Notes under the pieces: generated by a model
The model's input: only the letters and a program-made list of their open reading frames with translations
The model's database searches: none
Told to the model about the DNA's origin: nothing
Origin: Rhodobacteraceae bacterium M385
GTDB lineage: Bacteria > Pseudomonadota > Alphaproteobacteria > Rhodobacterales > Rhodobacteraceae
Direction of reading: 5' to 3'
DNA length: 64,000 nucleotides
Assembly (NCBI GenBank): GCA_025141835.1
Contig: CP081102.1
Location: forward strand, 2,604,001-2,668,000
Part shown: piece by piece, positions 24,887-32,494 of the stretch
How the letters are laid out: each line of letters begins with the position of its first letter
How positions within the stretch are numbered: the stretch's first letter is position 1
Position numbers and translations under genes: made by a program

Positions 24887-27800
24887 TCACACCACGCTTT
24901 CCAGAAGGGCGATTTCGTCGGGGGTGAGGTCGAAGAGGTCGTAGACGATGCCGTCGATCTTGGCTTCGGCCTGGGCGATTTCGGCAGTGAGGCGGGCGAT
25001 TTCGGCGCGGTCGCGGGTTATCCAGTCTTCCCAGTCGGAGCGTTCGGAAAGCGGGATATCGGCCTTGAAGGCTTTCTTCACCTCGGCGCGGAAGGCGGCG
25101 AAGTCTGGCAGTGTCCACCATTCCTTGAGCTTGGTGTTGAGCTTTGATTCCCGTTCTGGCGGGCAGAGATCGGGGATGCGGCGGGTGAGAGCGGTTTGGA
25201 GCTTCAATCTGCCACTTGCCGCAGCATGCGCCGCGCGCGACAAGTCGGCCAACGCGTTTTCAACATCCTTAGGCATTTCTGGAACCGGCATTTCCTTCAG
25301 GTGCGAGGAGAAAAAGCGAACGTAACCTCCTCTAATTTGAGCGCTCACGTTTAGGTAAAAGAACCAAAATACACGCGAGTTGAGGTAGGCAGCCAAAGAA
25401 TGCTCACCGGTGGGCAGAAAGTAGCCCGTGTTTGCAAAGTACTTTGCTTCTGTATCAACGTGGAACGGTGTGGAACTGTCGATGTCGCTGTATGCGATTT
25501 TAGGCTCTTCGAACCGATCATAGTAATCGCAAGCTCGTAGTTCCCACCAAAAATCCCCTTGGTCCGAGCGCTTTCGTGCGCGCTCTTCGAAGTCTTCAAG
25601 CCAACCCGCAATTGCAGGGTACGCTCCGCTGAAAAACTGCCAAGCTTCATCTTCGTCCACTGGATCGAAGTTTGACTTTGTCCAACCCTTAGGAATTACA
25701 ATTGCCCATAGGCCACGTGACTCGGCGCGCCAACGTTTGAGGTCTTTTCCTTCCAAGAACGGCTTCAACAAATCCGAAGAGTTTGGATCTTCGGAACAAA
25801 TCTGCTCTTTCTTAGCAGCGTCGACAATAAACGCGGCGTTTAGACCGGTCTTGATGCCATACAGCGGCGCGCCATAGACTTCTTTCAAGGTTTTGCGCCC
25901 GGTTCTGATCTTATCCCGCAAAGCGCGCAGCGCGGGGTTTTCTAACTCCCACGATCCGGTACCAAGAGCAGATTGCGGATATGGCCCTTGAGCCGCTTCC
26001 CAGCTTGCAAGAAAGTTCGTTTCCGGCAGCGCATCAACTTTCCAGAACTTTAGTTCGTGCCCTTGCGAAACGGGATCGTTTTTGAGGACGAGAATTGCTG
26101 GATAGGTCGTTACGCCTTCAAAGACAGGGAGATCACCAAAGTCGATCACATTTTCAAGTATCGCATGGGACAAAAGATATTCTCTGAGCGGCCTGCCGGA
26201 GGAAGATTTAAAGAATGTATTTGATGAGATGTAGCCAAGCCGACCCCCCGGTTTCAGCAGTCTCAAACCGCGTTCGTAAAAGTAGCAAAGCAAGTCAGCC
26301 ACACCGTCATAGCTTTCGAAGCGCCTCTGCAGATAGGGTTTCAGATTGGCAATCAGCTCCTGCCTAACATAAGGCGGATTGCCCAGCACCACGTCGAAGC
26401 CGCCCTCGGCAAAGACCTCCGGGAACGCCGTTTCCCACGTGAAGGCGTGATCGAGATAGGCGAAGTTGCTGTCCTCGATCAGGCTGTCACCGACGCGGAT
26501 ACTGCCCGAAAGGCTGTCCAGCACCTTGCCGCGCCGCGCGGTCTTGATCCAAAGCGACAGCTTGGTGATCTCAACGCTTTCCGCGTTCACATCGACGCCG
26601 AAGAGGTTGTTCGACAGGATTTCACTGTCCGGATCGAGAAGGTCCTGGATATGCTGATCCTTACCTTCCAGTTCGGCGATCTTGTCATTCACGCGGGACA
26701 GTTCGGCCTTTAGGAAGTCGAAGGCCATGATGAGGAACACGCCCGAGCCGCAAGCAGGATCGACGATGCGCAGCGTCTTGATGCGGTCGCGATAGGCTTG
26801 CCAGGCCTCCAGCTCAGCCGATTTCCTGCGCCACGGAATTGCGGCATAGTCCGAGACGTCCGCGCCCTTCTTGGCGTGATCGCGCAGGATGGTTTCGAAG
26901 GCTTCCTTGAGGTGCGCGCCAAGGGTTTCGACCACGATGAACCGCGCGATGTAGTCGGGCGTGTAGACCACCCCGTCTCGCTTGCGCCGCCCACTGGTGC
27001 CGCTGGTCTTTTCTGGCTCTTCCTCTTCGCCACGCGCGATGGCTTGCAGGCCTTCCACATCCGCGATGGATTGTTCGAAGATGTGGCCGAGCACGGTGAC
27101 AGAGACTTCGGACGCGAAGTCATACTCGCCCAGGGTTTTGAAGCCTTCGCAAACTGCGTCAGGAATATCGAGGCCATTGATGGCCTCATCCGTGCGGAAC
27201 AGTCCGCCGTTGTAGCGGGGTATTTTCAGCTCTTCGCTGCCCGCGTCGATGGCCCGGAACAAGCCTTTGAAGTTTTCCCACACAGGGCGCGGATTATAGG
27301 GATCGCGCGCCGTGAAGGCGTTGGCGAGCGTGTTGTCTGGTAGGAGGCCAGTGTCTTCGGCAAAGGCGATGAACAGCACACGGTCGAGGATCTTCTGCGC
27401 CTGGGCAATCGCGTCGAGCGCGTCGATGGAAGCATCAGCCTCTTGCACCGCGTGAAGCAGCTTCAGCCGGAGGTCTTTGTAGTCCTGATAGAGCTTGTCC
27501 GTGATGTCCTTGTCTTCACGGCGGCTTTCCTTGAGCAGATCAAGCGTACGGCCAGACAGCAGGTTTTCCGCTGAGAGGAGAAGGATGAAGCGGGCGTATT
27601 CGTCCGGATCGGTCAGCTTATCGAGGCGGAAGACCTCGTAAGCCGAGGTGCCTTCGCCAAACCCGTAGAACCGCAGCTCGATGTAGTTGGACACCAGAAC
27701 CCATTTCACGCCGCGGGCGTTCATGGCGTATTCCCACGCCTGTTGAACTGGGCTCTTGTTCCGGCCAGGCATGATCGCATCGAGGTCGCGGGTGTCCGCA

Positions 27801-28114
27801 CCCTTCAGTTCAAACGGTGCAAGGATTTCAGGCTTTGGGCCACCGAAGCGCCCAAGGGCGAGATCAACGCTGCCTCGCAGGATCGTTTGTTCCGTTGCAA
27901 CAGTGTAGTCCGCGCCGCCAGCGGGACCGTGATAGCCGAGAACACCTTCAACGATCTTTGCGGTGAATTGCCCATGCAGGGCGGTTTCCTTCAGCGAGTA
28001 GATGCGTCCGTCGCGGATCATGTCCGCCCAAGCTGTCAGCGCATCTTGGTGATCCGCCGGAAGCGTTGTGGGCTTAGCATTCCGCGCAATGGTCTTTTTG
28101 TTAAAAAGGTTCAT
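24887..28114 (-). CDS. Type IIG restriction-modification enzyme (Eco57I-like)
   Basis: The 1075-residue fused enzyme has an N-terminal nuclease region with Asp in GSVDLALGRF (~82) and APFELKGADT (~100), fitting a PD-(D/E)xK centre. The methyltransferase core has motif I VDPACGSGVFL (~450) and motif IV GNPPYVRQE (~577), the N6-adenine type. The target-recognition part extends to about residue 960, followed by a C-terminal coiled-coil. DNA cutting and protective methylation are expected from one polypeptide. It heads a compact series of four genes. A BREX PglX-type methyltransferase is the alternative, but the N-terminal nuclease motif and absence of other BREX genes favour type IIG. Confidence 0.88.
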   Translation of the reverse strand: MNLFNKKTIARNAKPTTLPADHQDALTAWADMIRDGRIYSLKETALHGQFTAKIVEGVLGYHGPAGGADYTVATEQTILRGSVDLALGRFGGPKPEILAPFELKGADTRDLDAIMPGRNKSPVQQAWEYAMNARGVKWVLVSNYIELRFYGFGEGTSAYEVFRLDKLTDPDEYARFILLLSAENLLSGRTLDLLKESRREDKDITDKLYQDYKDLRLKLLHAVQEADASIDALDAIAQAQKILDRVLFIAFAEDTGLLPDNTLANAFTARDPYNPRPVWENFKGLFRAIDAGSEELKIPRYNGGLFRTDEAINGLDIPDAVCEGFKTLGEYDFASEVSVTVLGHIFEQSIADVEGLQAIARGEEEEPEKTSGTSGRRKRDGVVYTPDYIARFIVVETLGAHLKEAFETILRDHAKKGADVSDYAAIPWRRKSAELEAWQAYRDRIKTLRIVDPACGSGVFLIMAFDFLKAELSRVNDKIAELEGKDQHIQDLLDPDSEILSNNLFGVDVNAESVEITKLSLWIKTARRGKVLDSLSGSIRVGDSLIEDSNFAYLDHAFTWETAFPEVFAEGGFDVVLGNPPYVRQELIANLKPYLQRRFESYDGVADLLCYFYERGLRLLKPGGRLGYISSNTFFKSSSGRPLREYLLSHAILENVIDFGDLPVFEGVTTYPAILVLKNDPVSQGHELKFWKVDALPETNFLASWEAAQGPYPQSALGTGSWELENPALRALRDKIRTGRKTLKEVYGAPLYGIKTGLNAAFIVDAAKKEQICSEDPNSSDLLKPFLEGKDLKRWRAESRGLWAIVIPKGWTKSNFDPVDEDEAWQFFSGAYPAIAGWLEDFEERARKRSDQGDFWWELRACDYYDRFEEPKIAYSDIDSSTPFHVDTEAKYFANTGYFLPTGEHSLAAYLNSRVFWFFYLNVSAQIRGGYVRFFSSHLKEMPVPEMPKDVENALADLSRAAHAAASGRLKLQTALTRRIPDLCPPERESKLNTKLKEWWTLPDFAAFRAEVKKAFKADIPLSERSDWEDWITRDRAEIARLTAEIAQAEAKIDGIVYDLFDLTPDEIALLESVV

Positions 28115-28129
28115 TCGTTAATTTGCTGC

Positions 28130-28435
28130 TCATGAAATTGATTGGAGGTAGCGTTGTGAGCGCCATTGAAGCAATGCAACGGGGCCAGAAAATATAGCCA
28201 GGCCAATGAAGGATACCATGGCAAGCCCTGCCATCAGGCCCTCTATAGTTGAGTGAACGTTTCCGCTTGAAGCATCGAAAGGAAGAAAGTTTAGCCGAGC
28301 AAAAACGACCAGATAGAAAATGGCCGCAACGCTGGCGCTTGCATACAAAATGTCCGCAAACTTGAAGAGAAAGCGATGCGAGGCCTCGACAGTCGCAAGT
28401 TGTGCGCTGCGCCACTTTTCGGTTGGTGGTGTCAA
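28130..28435 (-). CDS. Small membrane protein
   Basis: The 101-residue protein has two predicted membrane helices (IFYLVVFARLNFLPF region preceded by ADILYASASVAA, and LMAGLAMVSFIGLAIFSG) and a positive C-terminus. It starts at TTG 28435 with GGGAG 7 bases upstream, 4 bp after the XRE gene stop, and ends 15 bp before the type IIG gene. It is clearly part of this operon. The family is not recognised, and a role in membrane signalling for the defence genes is only a guess. Confidence 0.6.
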   Translation of the reverse strand: MTPPTEKWRSAQLATVEASHRFLFKFADILYASASVAAIFYLVVFARLNFLPFDASSGNVHSTIEGLMAGLAMVSFIGLAIFSGPVALLQWRSQRYLQSIS

Positions 28436-28439
28436 AGTT

Positions 28440-28868
28440 CTACTCCCTCAATAGCTCGATCCAGGTATGGACGTCGTCCATGGCGATCTCTTTCCCTTCT
28501 AGGAAAGAGCGATACCAGCGCGCCGCGATTGCGCCGCGCTTTTCACTTTTCAGTTTGATCCCGTTTTCTGACAGGTACTTGTCCAGCGCGACTTCGAATT
28601 CTTCCAGCTTGTCGAGGTCGTGCTTGAGGCGGACAGCCTCCACACCAAGCAAAATCCAACTCAAGTCCACATCGAACTGGCGGTGCAGCTTGATCAGAGC
28701 TTCAACTGGGATAGCTCGCTTACCCAACTCATAGCTCTGATATGCCCGCAAAGACATTCCGAGCGCTTCGGCCATTTTTGCCTGCGACAAAGCCTGTTCG
28801 TTTCGGGCAATCGCGATGCGCGCGCCGAGCGCAGTTAGGTAGTCTTCCGCACGTTCTGCCATTTTCAC
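28440..28868 (-). CDS. XRE-family transcriptional regulator
   Basis: This ~141-residue protein has a Cro/CI helix-turn-helix: GARIAIARNEQALSQAKMAEALGMSLRAYQSYELGKRAIP. The C-terminal part is helical. It is the first gene of the restriction operon, where a controller (C-protein-like) role would delay nuclease expression on entry into a new host. It is divergent from the excisionase-like gene at 29004, so it may also control excision. Either GTG 28868 or ATG 28862 may be the start. Confidence 0.82.
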   Translation of the reverse strand: MKMAERAEDYLTALGARIAIARNEQALSQAKMAEALGMSLRAYQSYELGKRAIPVEALIKLHRQFDVDLSWILLGVEAVRLKHDLDKLEEFEVALDKYLSENGIKLKSEKRGAIAARWYRSFLEGKEIAMDDVHTWIELLRE

Positions 28869-29003
28869 AGCAATCCACTTGTGTTTACGCTCATATGGAT
28901 GCTATACGCACAAATGAACGTCTTTGATTGTGTTTCGCTATCGGAGCACGGCTGGTTCGCGCAATCAACCCGATTCACGCTATCTTCTGAAAAGGAGGGA
29001 GTT
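28869..29003. promoter_or_regulatory. Divergent control region between XRE regulator and excisionase-like gene
   Basis: The 135-bp AT-rich gap must hold both promoters. A partial inverted repeat, TTGTG-x2-TA ... TA-x2-CACAA, spans about 28884-28916 and is a candidate regulator site. AGGAGG at 28993-28998 serves the TTG start at 29004. Confidence 0.4.
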
Positions 29004-29210
29004 TTGGCGCACGAGAAGTTACTATCACCAAAAGAGCTTAGTTCCATTGTTGGCCTAAGCGTTGCGCAAGTACGCGCGTTGATGAACAGCGGTAAGCTCG
29101 AATTTGTGGAGATATCCCCGAAGACCAAGCTGTTGACGATGAGCGGCTGGGACCGGTTCCAGAAGAACGCGACCAAGGTCAAAGGGGCCGAGGGTTCGGT
29201 GGCGAATTGA
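29004..29210 (+). CDS. Small HTH protein, excisionase-like
   Basis: The product is 68 residues from TTG 29004, preceded by AAGGAGGGAGT. KLLSPKELSSIVGLSVAQVRALMNSGKLEFVEI is a MerR/AlpA-like winged helix used by excisionases. It is followed 15 bp later by a second small gene and then the integrase, a usual recombination-directionality position. It could instead regulate the integrase. Confidence 0.6.
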   Translation: MAHEKLLSPKELSSIVGLSVAQVRALMNSGKLEFVEISPKTKLLTMSGWDRFQKNATKVKGAEGSVAN

Positions 29211-29225
29211 CGGGGGTGTCTGGTT

Positions 29226-29462
29226 ATGGCGACGACCAATCTCAATATCAGCGTGATCGACAAGCGCATGCTGAAGCAGTCTGAGGCCGCAAGTTATGCC
29301 GGGTTGCCGGTGAAGCATTTCAAGGCGGCTTGTCCTGTGCGCCCGGTGGAGTTGAAACAGGGCACGTTGCTTTGGGATCGGCGTGACCTCGATCTCTGGA
29401 TCGATGATGTGAAATCCGGGGCCGTTATGGACACGCGCGACACAATTCTGGACCGCCTTTGA
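29226..29462 (+). CDS. Small DNA-binding protein upstream of the integrase
   Basis: The 78-residue product contains LKQSEAASYAGLPVKHFKAACPV and DRRDLDLWIDDVKSG. This is the helix-turn-helix plus wing and the W-x-R-x-D-L-D-x-W-x-D ending of excisionase/AlpA-like proteins found before tyrosine integrases in alphaproteobacteria. Its TGA overlaps the integrase ATG. Confidence 0.65.
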   Translation: MATTNLNISVIDKRMLKQSEAASYAGLPVKHFKAACPVRPVELKQGTLLWDRRDLDLWIDDVKSGAVMDTRDTILDRL

Positions 29463-30574
29463 TGACACAGGTGCGGGTCAAGGGGTTCAAGATTTTCAAG
29501 GACCGGCACGGAAAGCAGCGATGCTATCACCGCGAGACCGGACACAAGCTTGACCTTGCCCGCGCGCCTATCGGTTCTGCCGAGTTCTTTGCCGAGTGTG
29601 AGACGATCCGCGCCATCGCTGAGGCTCAGCGGGCGAAAGCCCCGAAAGCCGGAACGCTTGGCGGACTGATCCAGTCCTACTTTGAGACTGAGCACTATCA
29701 GAACCTGGCGGAGGCGACCCGGCGCGACTATCGCAAGTGCGCGGACTTCCTTGAGCCGATCCGCGACACTCCGATCCATGTGATCGACACGCCTTTGATT
29801 GCGGGCATCCACGATAAGGCCGCGAAGAAGATTGGCTGGCGGCGGGCGAACATGGTGCGGACGCTTCTGAGCGAGGTGTTTCGCTACAATATCCCGAAGG
29901 GTCTGATCTCCGCCAACTTCGCGAAGGACGTCATTCCGAAGCGCCGCCCGCGCGACCGCGTCTATGCCAACCGGCCCTGGACTATCGAAGAACGCGATAC
30001 GGTCCTAGGCAAAGCCAGGCCTCATGTCCGCGTGGCCCTCGCCTTGATGATGAACACGGGCCTCGATCCGTCCGACGCACTGCGATTGCGCAAGGACCAG
30101 GTCGATGACGGCACGATTTGGGGCGTGCGCGGCAAGACCGGGGAAGAGGTCGCAATTCCGATCAGCCCCACGCTCCAAGCCGCTCTTGACCGCATGCCAG
30201 ACCACGGGGCCGAAACCGTGCTTTCCAATTCGCGCGGTGAGGCTTGGACTTACAACGGCTTTTCAACCGTCTGGCACCGTTTCAAATCCGCCCTTGAGAA
30301 TGAAGGCCTTATCGAAAAAGGATTGACCCTCAAGGGCTTGCGGCACACGGTTGCCACGACTTTGCGCGAGGCGGGCCTCGATGAACGCCGCATCGCGGAC
30401 CTTCTGGGGCAGAAAACTCCGTCCATGGCGCGGCACTATTCGCGGTCAGCGAACCTTGCCGACAAGAACCGCGAGACCATGGCCACACTGGAAGAAGAGA
30501 ACCGAAGGCGGGCCAAAAGTGTCAAACCTTCGCAGAAAAGCGTCAAACCTGACCGAAACGAGGATCAGTCATGA
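29462..30574 (+). CDS. Tyrosine integrase of the tRNA-Phe element
   Basis: The 370-residue phage-type integrase has an N-terminal arm-binding region, a core-binding helical domain (GTLGGLIQSYFETEHYQNL ... ATRRDYRKCADFLEPI), and a catalytic domain. KTGEEVAIPIS carries the beta-strand Lys, LKGLRHTVATTLREAG the second Arg box (Lys instead of the usual His), and ARHYS the nucleophile Tyr. At the first box, NTGLDPSDALRL, Asp stands where the catalytic Arg is usual. The tail SVKPSQKSVKPDR is encoded by a repeated GTCAAACC motif. It lies 28 bp from the att repeat and beside intact tRNA-Phe. Confidence 0.93.
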   Translation: MTQVRVKGFKIFKDRHGKQRCYHRETGHKLDLARAPIGSAEFFAECETIRAIAEAQRAKAPKAGTLGGLIQSYFETEHYQNLAEATRRDYRKCADFLEPIRDTPIHVIDTPLIAGIHDKAAKKIGWRRANMVRTLLSEVFRYNIPKGLISANFAKDVIPKRRPRDRVYANRPWTIEERDTVLGKARPHVRVALALMMNTGLDPSDALRLRKDQVDDGTIWGVRGKTGEEVAIPISPTLQAALDRMPDHGAETVLSNSRGEAWTYNGFSTVWHRFKSALENEGLIEKGLTLKGLRHTVATTLREAGLDERRIADLLGQKTPSMARHYSRSANLADKNRETMATLEEENRRRAKSVKPSQKSVKPDRNEDQS

Positions 30575-30602
30575 GCAAAAAATACAAATATATCAGGATG
30601 TT

Positions 30603-30650
30603 AAATGGTGCCCGGGGGCGGAATCGAACCACCGACACGAGGATTTTCAA
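30603..30650. repeat. attR: 48-bp direct repeat overlapping tRNA-Phe
   Basis: These bases are identical to 13241-13288. The repeat covers the 3' half of tRNA-Phe (anticodon loop to CCA) and three flanking bases. Integration therefore kept the tRNA gene intact at this side. Confidence 0.92.
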
Positions 30651-30680
30651 TCCACTGCTCTACCCCTGAGCTACCCGGGC
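30606..30680 (-). tRNA. tRNA-Phe (GAA)
   Basis: The gene is 75 bases including encoded CCA. The acceptor stem is GCCCGGG/CCCGGGC, the D-stem GCTC/GAGC, the anticodon loop TTGAAAA and the T-arm GGTTCGATTCC. The anticodon stem GTGGA/TCCTC has one T-T mismatch (positions 28-42). It is the integration target of the element to its left. Confidence 0.95.
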
Positions 30681-30782
30681 ACGGGTTCAGGGGCTTCAGG
30701 AAAGCCCCTCGGGTGGGCGCGTTCTAGGGCGTTCGCGCGGCACTGTCCATAGGGTCTGGAGGGTTTTTCTAACCCTTTGCGT

Positions 30783-31037
30783 TTAGTGTATTTTGGGGGT
30801 CGCCTGTGCGACCTCGGACAAAGCGCGTTCCATGTCCTCTGGGTCGGTGGAAGGAACCGCGTAGGATTCGTTCAGCCAGCGGCCCAAGTCCACGTCTGCA
30901 CAGCGTTTGGAGCAGAAGGGGCGGAAGGTTTTGTTGGTCTCTTTTTCGCAAATCGGGCAAGGCAAGTGGCTGTCTCCGGCTATGGATGCGGGCCCCATTG
31001 TGCGCGAGCGGAGGGGCGCCTGCAAGGCGTGGATCAC
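30783..31037 (-). CDS. yacG: YacG zinc-binding protein (DNA gyrase inhibitor family)
   Basis: The 84-residue protein has the YacG motif: CPICEKETNKTFRPFCSKRCADVDLGRWL then SYAVP, with four zinc-ligand cysteines. The start is GTG 31037 with AAGGGA upstream; a shorter form from the ATG at 30998 is possible. YacG genes often lie near infA/maf/RNase E/G in this order. Here a plus-strand transglycosylase gene lies in between. Confidence 0.88.
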   Translation of the reverse strand: MIHALQAPLRSRTMGPASIAGDSHLPCPICEKETNKTFRPFCSKRCADVDLGRWLNESYAVPSTDPEDMERALSEVAQATPKIH

Positions 31038-31104
31038 GTTGATTCCCTTGCATTGTATGGTCCTACGTCGCTAGGTCTGGGGAAACATTTTGAGGGCGAA
31101 TATC

Positions 31105-32370
31105 ATGCGGATGACACGGCGGACATTTGGTGCGGGCAGCGCTTGTGTGGCTTTGAGCGGCTGTGTCGGCGGGATTGGCGGCGGGGGTCGTGTGGGCATC
31201 GGCTCGGCCGGGGATGGCGGGCCTTCGACCGATCCCGACTTCATGCCGCAGCCCAATGCCTCCTACAGTGAGTGGCTCACCGGGTTTCGGGGCCGCGCAA
31301 GGGCGGCGGGGATTTCGGACGATACGCTGACGCGCGGGCTGCGCAACGCGGGCTACCTTCCCGGCGTAGTGGAGCGGGACCGCAACCAGACAGAGTTCCG
31401 GCGGACCACGGAAGATTACCTCGCCCTGGTGGCTGGTGACGACGATGTCAGCCTTGGGCGGTCGCGTTTTGCCACCCATCGCAGCGTCCTGAACGAGGTG
31501 GAGGCGCGCTACGGTGTGCCCGCCGAAATCTGCTGTGCCGTCTGGGGCGTAGAGAGCCGATATGGCACCCGTTTGGGCGATATTCCGGTGATCTCGGCGG
31601 TGTCTACGCTGGCATGGGAAGGCCGGCGCGGGCGCTTCTTTGAGGCGCAGACAATCGCCGCCCTGCGCATCATCCAGAACGGCGACACGACGCCCGATCG
31701 CCTGCTGGGGTCATGGGCTGGTGCGATGGGACATACGCAATTTATTCCAACCACTTACGAGGAACATGCCGTCGATTTTCGGGGCGATGGTCGCCGCGAT
31801 ATCTGGAGCAGTGATCCGACCGATTCCTTCGCCTCTACCGCGAGCTATTTCAGCCGCTCGGGGTGGCGCACCGGAGAGCCGTGGGGGATGGAAGTGCAGT
31901 TGCCCAGTGGGTTCAGCGCGACGACGGGTCGCGACACCCGCCGGTCGGTCGCCAGTTGGCGCGATGCGGGCGTAAGGCGTGCCGGCGGCGGCGCCCTGCC
32001 CGACCACGGATCAGCCGCGATATATGCCCCCGGCGGGGCCGGTGCGCCTGCGTGGATTCTGTTCCACAACTTCAACGTGATCCTGCGCTACAACAACTCT
32101 ACCAACTACGGGATCGGGGTTGGATATCTGTCTGATCGCATCGCCGGAGGTGGGCCTTTACGGCAGGAATTCGGTGCCGACGCGAGCGGGTTGACCCAAT
32201 CCCAACGCCGCCAATTGCAGGAGGCCTTGAACCGCGCCGGATACGACGCGGGCACGCCAGACGGGGTGATCGGATCGGGCACGGAAGCGGCGATTGAGGC
32301 CTATCAGGCGGCCAATGGGCTGCCGGTGACGGGCGAGCCATCGGCGGCGCTGTTGCGGCGGTTGCGGTAG
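31105..32370 (+). CDS. Lytic murein transglycosylase (MltB-type) with peptidoglycan-binding domain
   Basis: The ~421-residue lipoprotein has an N-terminus MRMTRRTFGAGSACVALSGC that carries a twin Arg and a lipobox Cys. Residues ~60-340 form the SLT_2/MltB domain, with the catalytic Glu in AVWGVESRYG and the signatures GAMGHTQFIPTTY and FRGDGRRDIW. A C-terminal peptidoglycan-binding repeat (LQEALNRAGYDAGTPDGVIG) follows. It cleaves glycan strands to anhydromuropeptides during wall turnover. The ATG at 31105 is preferred over an upstream TTG. Confidence 0.92.
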   Translation: MRMTRRTFGAGSACVALSGCVGGIGGGGRVGIGSAGDGGPSTDPDFMPQPNASYSEWLTGFRGRARAAGISDDTLTRGLRNAGYLPGVVERDRNQTEFRRTTEDYLALVAGDDDVSLGRSRFATHRSVLNEVEARYGVPAEICCAVWGVESRYGTRLGDIPVISAVSTLAWEGRRGRFFEAQTIAALRIIQNGDTTPDRLLGSWAGAMGHTQFIPTTYEEHAVDFRGDGRRDIWSSDPTDSFASTASYFSRSGWRTGEPWGMEVQLPSGFSATTGRDTRRSVASWRDAGVRRAGGGALPDHGSAAIYAPGGAGAPAWILFHNFNVILRYNNSTNYGIGVGYLSDRIAGGGPLRQEFGADASGLTQSQRRQLQEALNRAGYDAGTPDGVIGSGTEAAIEAYQAANGLPVTGEPSAALLRRLR

Positions 32371-32431
32371 CCTAAACGCCCTGTGACATCGGTACACCGG
32401 GGCGTACACATCGCGTACATACGCGGTTTTT

Positions 32432-32465
32432 GCACAGAGGTGGGGCGATATGGCCGCCTCTGTGC
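32432..32465. terminator. Hairpin between convergent mltB-like and RNase E/G genes
   Basis: A perfect 9-bp stem, GCACAGAGG / CCTCTGTGC, with a 16-base loop lies in the gap between the convergent genes. There is no T-run on the far side, so it may be a stabilizing structure or a weak bidirectional terminator. Confidence 0.35.
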
Positions 32466-32494
32466 GGTTACTGTGCAGCTACTGTTGCGGTGTG

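Larger units (their letters stand above)
13241..30602. mobile_element. Integrative mobilizable element inserted in tRNA-Phe, carrying a defence island
   Basis: The element is bounded by a perfect 48-bp direct repeat. It has a tyrosine integrase and excisionase-like genes at the right end, beside the intact tRNA-Phe. A mobilization cassette (mobC, relaxase, nested mobB- and mobD-like genes) lies at the left end. There are no type IV secretion genes, so transfer would need a helper. The cargo from about 16.5 to 28.9 kb is almost entirely restriction, nuclease and toxin-antitoxin-type genes. GTCAAACC motifs occur twice inside each end and are candidate integrase arm sites. Confidence 0.88.

Noticed and set aside
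24887..28114. BREX PglX methyltransferase
   Set aside because: There are no brxA, brxB, brxC, pglZ or brxL genes, and a nuclease motif is visible at the N-terminus.
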